From: CAYTBN01 sp964542165
GTDB taxonomy: Bacteria > Myxococcota_A > UBA796 > UBA9615 > CAYRNR01
Direction of reading: 5' to 3'
DNA: 64,000 nt
Assembly: GCA_964542165.1 (NCBI GenBank)
Contig: CAZITQ010000003.1
Span: 1-64,000 of the forward strand
Part shown: positions 61,826 to 64,000 of the stretch, piece after piece
Layout of the letters: the number at the start of each line of letters is the position of its first letter
How positions within the stretch are numbered: position 1 is the stretch's first letter
Position numbers and translations under genes: made by a program
Notes under the pieces: model-generated
The model's database searches: none
Told to the model about the DNA's origin: nothing
Seen by the model: only the letters and a program-made list of their open reading frames with translations

Positions 61826-62853
61826 AGGATCATGTCCGCGTCGTCGGCGTTGACGAACATCAGCTTGGCCTGGCCCTCGAGCACCAGCGCCTGGGCCATG
61901 ATCCGGCGCTGGGCCTCCTCGACGTCCTGCAGACGCATGGCGCCCAGGACCTCCAGGTCCTCCTGAAGGAACTGCGCGGCCCGGGTGGACATGTTGCGGA
62001 AGAACTTCTCCTGAACGTTGGGTGGGCTGCCCTTGAGCGCCACCGTCAGGTCCTTGCGGTCGACCATCTTCAGCAGCGCCTGGATGCCCTGATCGTTGGC
62101 GTAGTACAGCGTGTCGAAACTGTACATGGAGCGCATGATGGCCTCGCCCAGCTCCTCGTCCTCGGCGCGGATCCGCTTCAGGCACTCCTCGCGCTCGGCG
62201 GGGGAGAGGCTCTTGAGCACCGCCGCGGCGCTCTCCACGCCCTCCAGATCGGTGCTCTCGGCGTCCGCCTGCAACGGCACCGCCTGCAGGAGGACCTCTT
62301 CCAGCTCCCCGAGCACCTCCGCGGACAGGTCGCCCAGCTGGGCCTGTCGCATCAGCACCTGGTCCCGCAGCTCGTCGGGCAGCTGCTGGAGGATCCGGGC
62401 GGTGATCCGGGGCTCGGCCAGGGCACAGACCACGGCGATGGTCTGGGGGTGCTCGCGCCCGAGCACCGACGCCAGGGTCGCCGCCGGCATGGTGCTCAAC
62501 CACGCTCGGATCGAACGGAGCTCCTTGCCGTCGATCTTGCGCACGATCTCCTGGGCCACCGAGGGGTCGGCGACCCTGGGGAAGACGTTTTGCAGATAGC
62601 GCCGTCCCTCGAGCCGCAGGGGCGCCGGCGAGACGATCCGGCCCACGAACTCCAGGCAGACCGCTTCGACCGTCTCACGGGAGAGCTCGGGGAGGTTGGC
62701 CACCGTGGTCCCCACCGCCTTGACCTGGTCCGCGTCGAGCTGCGACAGCAGCTGCCGGACCACGTCCTCGGGCAAGTTCATGACCAGCACCGCGGCCTTC
62801 TGCAGCGCCGTCAACGACTCGGCGGTTTCCATCGGGTCGATCGCCACGTTCAC
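61822..62853 (-). CDS. fliG: Flagellar motor switch protein FliG
   Basis: The protein has 343 aa. TALQKAAVLVMNLPEDVVRQ begins the N domain. EHPQTIAVVCALAEPRITAR lies in the middle domain. The C domain includes AIMRSMYSFDTLYYANDQGI, VALKGSPPNVQEKFFRNMS and LEVLGAMRLQDVEEAQ. It couples rotor to stator. The start is uncertain: GTG at 62853 (good site GGAGG) or GTG at 62847. Confidence 0.95.
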   Translation of the reverse strand: MNVAIDPMETAESLTALQKAAVLVMNLPEDVVRQLLSQLDADQVKAVGTTVANLPELSRETVEAVCLEFVGRIVSPAPLRLEGRRYLQNVFPRVADPSVAQEIVRKIDGKELRSIRAWLSTMPAATLASVLGREHPQTIAVVCALAEPRITARILQQLPDELRDQVLMRQAQLGDLSAEVLGELEEVLLQAVPLQADAESTDLEGVESAAAVLKSLSPAEREECLKRIRAEDEELGEAIMRSMYSFDTLYYANDQGIQALLKMVDRKDLTVALKGSPPNVQEKFFRNMSTRAAQFLQEDLEVLGAMRLQDVEEAQRRIMAQALVLEGQAKLMFVNADDADMIL

Positions 62854-62854
62854 C

Positions 62855-64000
62855 TCAGCCCTCCTCGATCCAGTCGCGCAGGGCGCGAACCGAGACGGGG
62901 AGGTTGGTCTGCAGCACCGAGACCAGGGGATCGCCATCACCCTGGTGCCCCGTCAGCTGCACCAGCTGCCGCTGGAACTCGGGGCTCCGACCCTCGAGCA
63001 GGGCCAGGGGACTGTCCGGGTCGCCGAATTCATCCTCACGCACCGGCGTGACCACCGACTGCATCACCGGTCGGGCCACGTAGCGGTAGGCGAGGATCAG
63101 CAGGGTGATGACCACCAGCCAGCGCCCCGCCTTGCCCCAGGGCACCAGGGCGAAGATCGGCATCCCGGCCTCGGTGACCTCGCCCTGCGCCGCATCCACG
63201 AACGGCATGTCCACCACGGTGAGCACGTCCCCGCGGTTCAGCTCCACGCCCACGGCGGCGACGATGGCGTCGGTGATCTTCTGGATCTCGTCCTCGGTGC
63301 GCGGGGTGTAGCTGACCTCTCCGGTCTCCTCGTCCAGCAGCCTCTCCTGGTCCACGAGCACCGCCACGCTCAGCCGTTCCACCCGGCCCGCAGGCTGGTG
63401 GCTGTCGGTCGTGCGTGTCGGGGTCAGGAAGGTGTTCTCCTCGGACATCGAGCTGGACTCGGCCACACCTTCGGCCCCTCCCGCACCCGCACGGGCCTCG
63501 ATCTCGGGCAGGTTGGAGCCGCTCCCGGGAACCCCGGACGCGGACGCGTTGCCGCCGCTCTCGTTGCGCTCGGTGAACGAGGAGTTGGACGGGGTGGCCT
63601 TGGTGCCGTCGTAGTCCACCGCCGAGACCTGGCTGGTCGCGGTGTCGACCCTCAGGGTGACCTGGACGTCGGTCCGGTCCTCGGCGTAGAGCCGGTTCAA
63701 GGCGGCCTTGGCCTTGGCCTGCAGCTCCTTTTCCCGCTGCCGGACGATCTCCAGCATCCGGTCGACCGCCGCCACGCCGTCCTCTTCCTCGATGGGACGG
63801 GTGTAGAGGACCCCGGTGGTGTCGGTGACCACCACGTCTCCAGGCCTGAGGTTGGGAACCGACGCGGCCACCAGGTTGGTCACCGCCCTGACCTGGGAGC
63901 TGGTCAGGCGCTGGCCCGACGCCAGCTCCAGGTCCACGCTGGCCCGGGCGTCGATCCGGTCCTCCCGGAACAGGGCGCTCTCGGGCATCACCAGGCGCAC
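62855..64000 (-). CDS. fliF: Flagellar MS-ring protein FliF (5' end outside the window)
   Basis: The C-terminal 381 residues are present; about 150-170 N-terminal residues lie beyond the right edge. LVMPESALFREDRIDARASV starts the visible ring-building region, followed by LTSSQVRAVTNLVAASVPNL, the second membrane helix (WLVVITLLILAYRYVARPVM) and a C-terminal FliG-binding segment (VSVRALRDWIEEG). It heads the visible minus-strand set. Confidence 0.95.
   Translation of the reverse strand: MRLVMPESALFREDRIDARASVDLELASGQRLTSSQVRAVTNLVAASVPNLRPGDVVVTDTTGVLYTRPIEEEDGVAAVDRMLEIVRQREKELQAKAKAALNRLYAEDRTDVQVTLRVDTATSQVSAVDYDGTKATPSNSSFTERNESGGNASASGVPGSGSNLPEIEARAGAGGAEGVAESSSMSEENTFLTPTRTTDSHQPAGRVERLSVAVLVDQERLLDEETGEVSYTPRTEDEIQKITDAIVAAVGVELNRGDVLTVVDMPFVDAAQGEVTEAGMPIFALVPWGKAGRWLVVITLLILAYRYVARPVMQSVVTPVREDEFGDPDSPLALLEGRSPEFQRQLVQLTGHQGDGDPLVSVLQTNLPVSVRALRDWIEEG

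Overview
The window is about 70% GC and carries densely packed, often overlapping genes. It looks like a Gram-negative bacterium of the Myxococcota or an allied deltaproteobacterial lineage. The grounds are P- and L-ring flagellar genes, a Wza/Wzi-type outer-membrane export system, a Hanks-type Ser/Thr kinase, and two secreted metalloprotease-like proteins ending in a Cys motif, a hydrophobic stretch and an Arg cluster (MYXO-CTERM-like). The exact taxon cannot be told from sequence reading alone. The first ~80 bases are G-rich low-complexity sequence and may be an assembly edge.

Region 1 (81-22130) is a cell-surface polysaccharide neighbourhood. It holds a truncated membrane glycosyltransferase-like protein fused to an alpha/alpha-toroid domain, a membrane-anchored sulfatase-like protein, a WbaP/EpsZ-type initiating phosphoglycosyltransferase, a radical SAM protein, and a Wza-type export lipoprotein. 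Divergently transcribed from these is a Wzc-type copolymerase/BY-kinase, followed by a HEAT-repeat lipoprotein, a Wzi-type protein, a DsbA-like lipoprotein, a Ser/Thr kinase fused to a second copy of that DsbA-like module, a WecG/TagA-type glycosyltransferase, a HAD phosphatase and a small membrane protein. Metalloprotease-like proteins lie near both ends.

Region 2 (22195-27045) has an HD-GYP protein behind a sigma-28-type promoter. Upstream of it on the same strand is a translationally coupled set: PilZ protein, beta-barrel-like protein, a frameshifted OmpA-like protein, and an OmpA-domain protein. It looks like a c-di-GMP-linked envelope module beside the flagellar locus.

Region 3 (27238-64000, almost all minus strand) is a nearly complete flagellar locus. 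In transcription order from the right edge it reads fliF-G-H-I-J-(motE-like)-K-flgD-(operon protein)-flgE, an HDOD gene, then motA-motB-fliL-M-N-O-P-Q-R-flhB-flhA-(flhF-like)-fliA-flgF-G-A-H-I-J. Next come flgM-flgN-flgK-flgL, flagellin 2, a plus-strand CgeB-type glycosyltransferase, and flagellin 1-flaG-fliD-fliS-fliT-like. Good sigma-28 promoters (TAAA-N15-NNCGATAA type) precede both flagellins, and a slightly weaker one precedes flgM, which fits FliA/FlgM control of late genes. flgB, flgC, fliE and flhG are not in the window; the first three may lie beyond the right edge.

The least expected items are the kinase-DsbA fusion next to its parental paralog, a glycosyltransferase inserted between two near-identical flagellin genes with a four-codon leader ORF overlapping its start, a FlgJ whose enzymatic half is an M23 peptidase, a degenerate FlhF-like protein without FlhG, and long G/C homopolymers that sit in or next to coding sequence.
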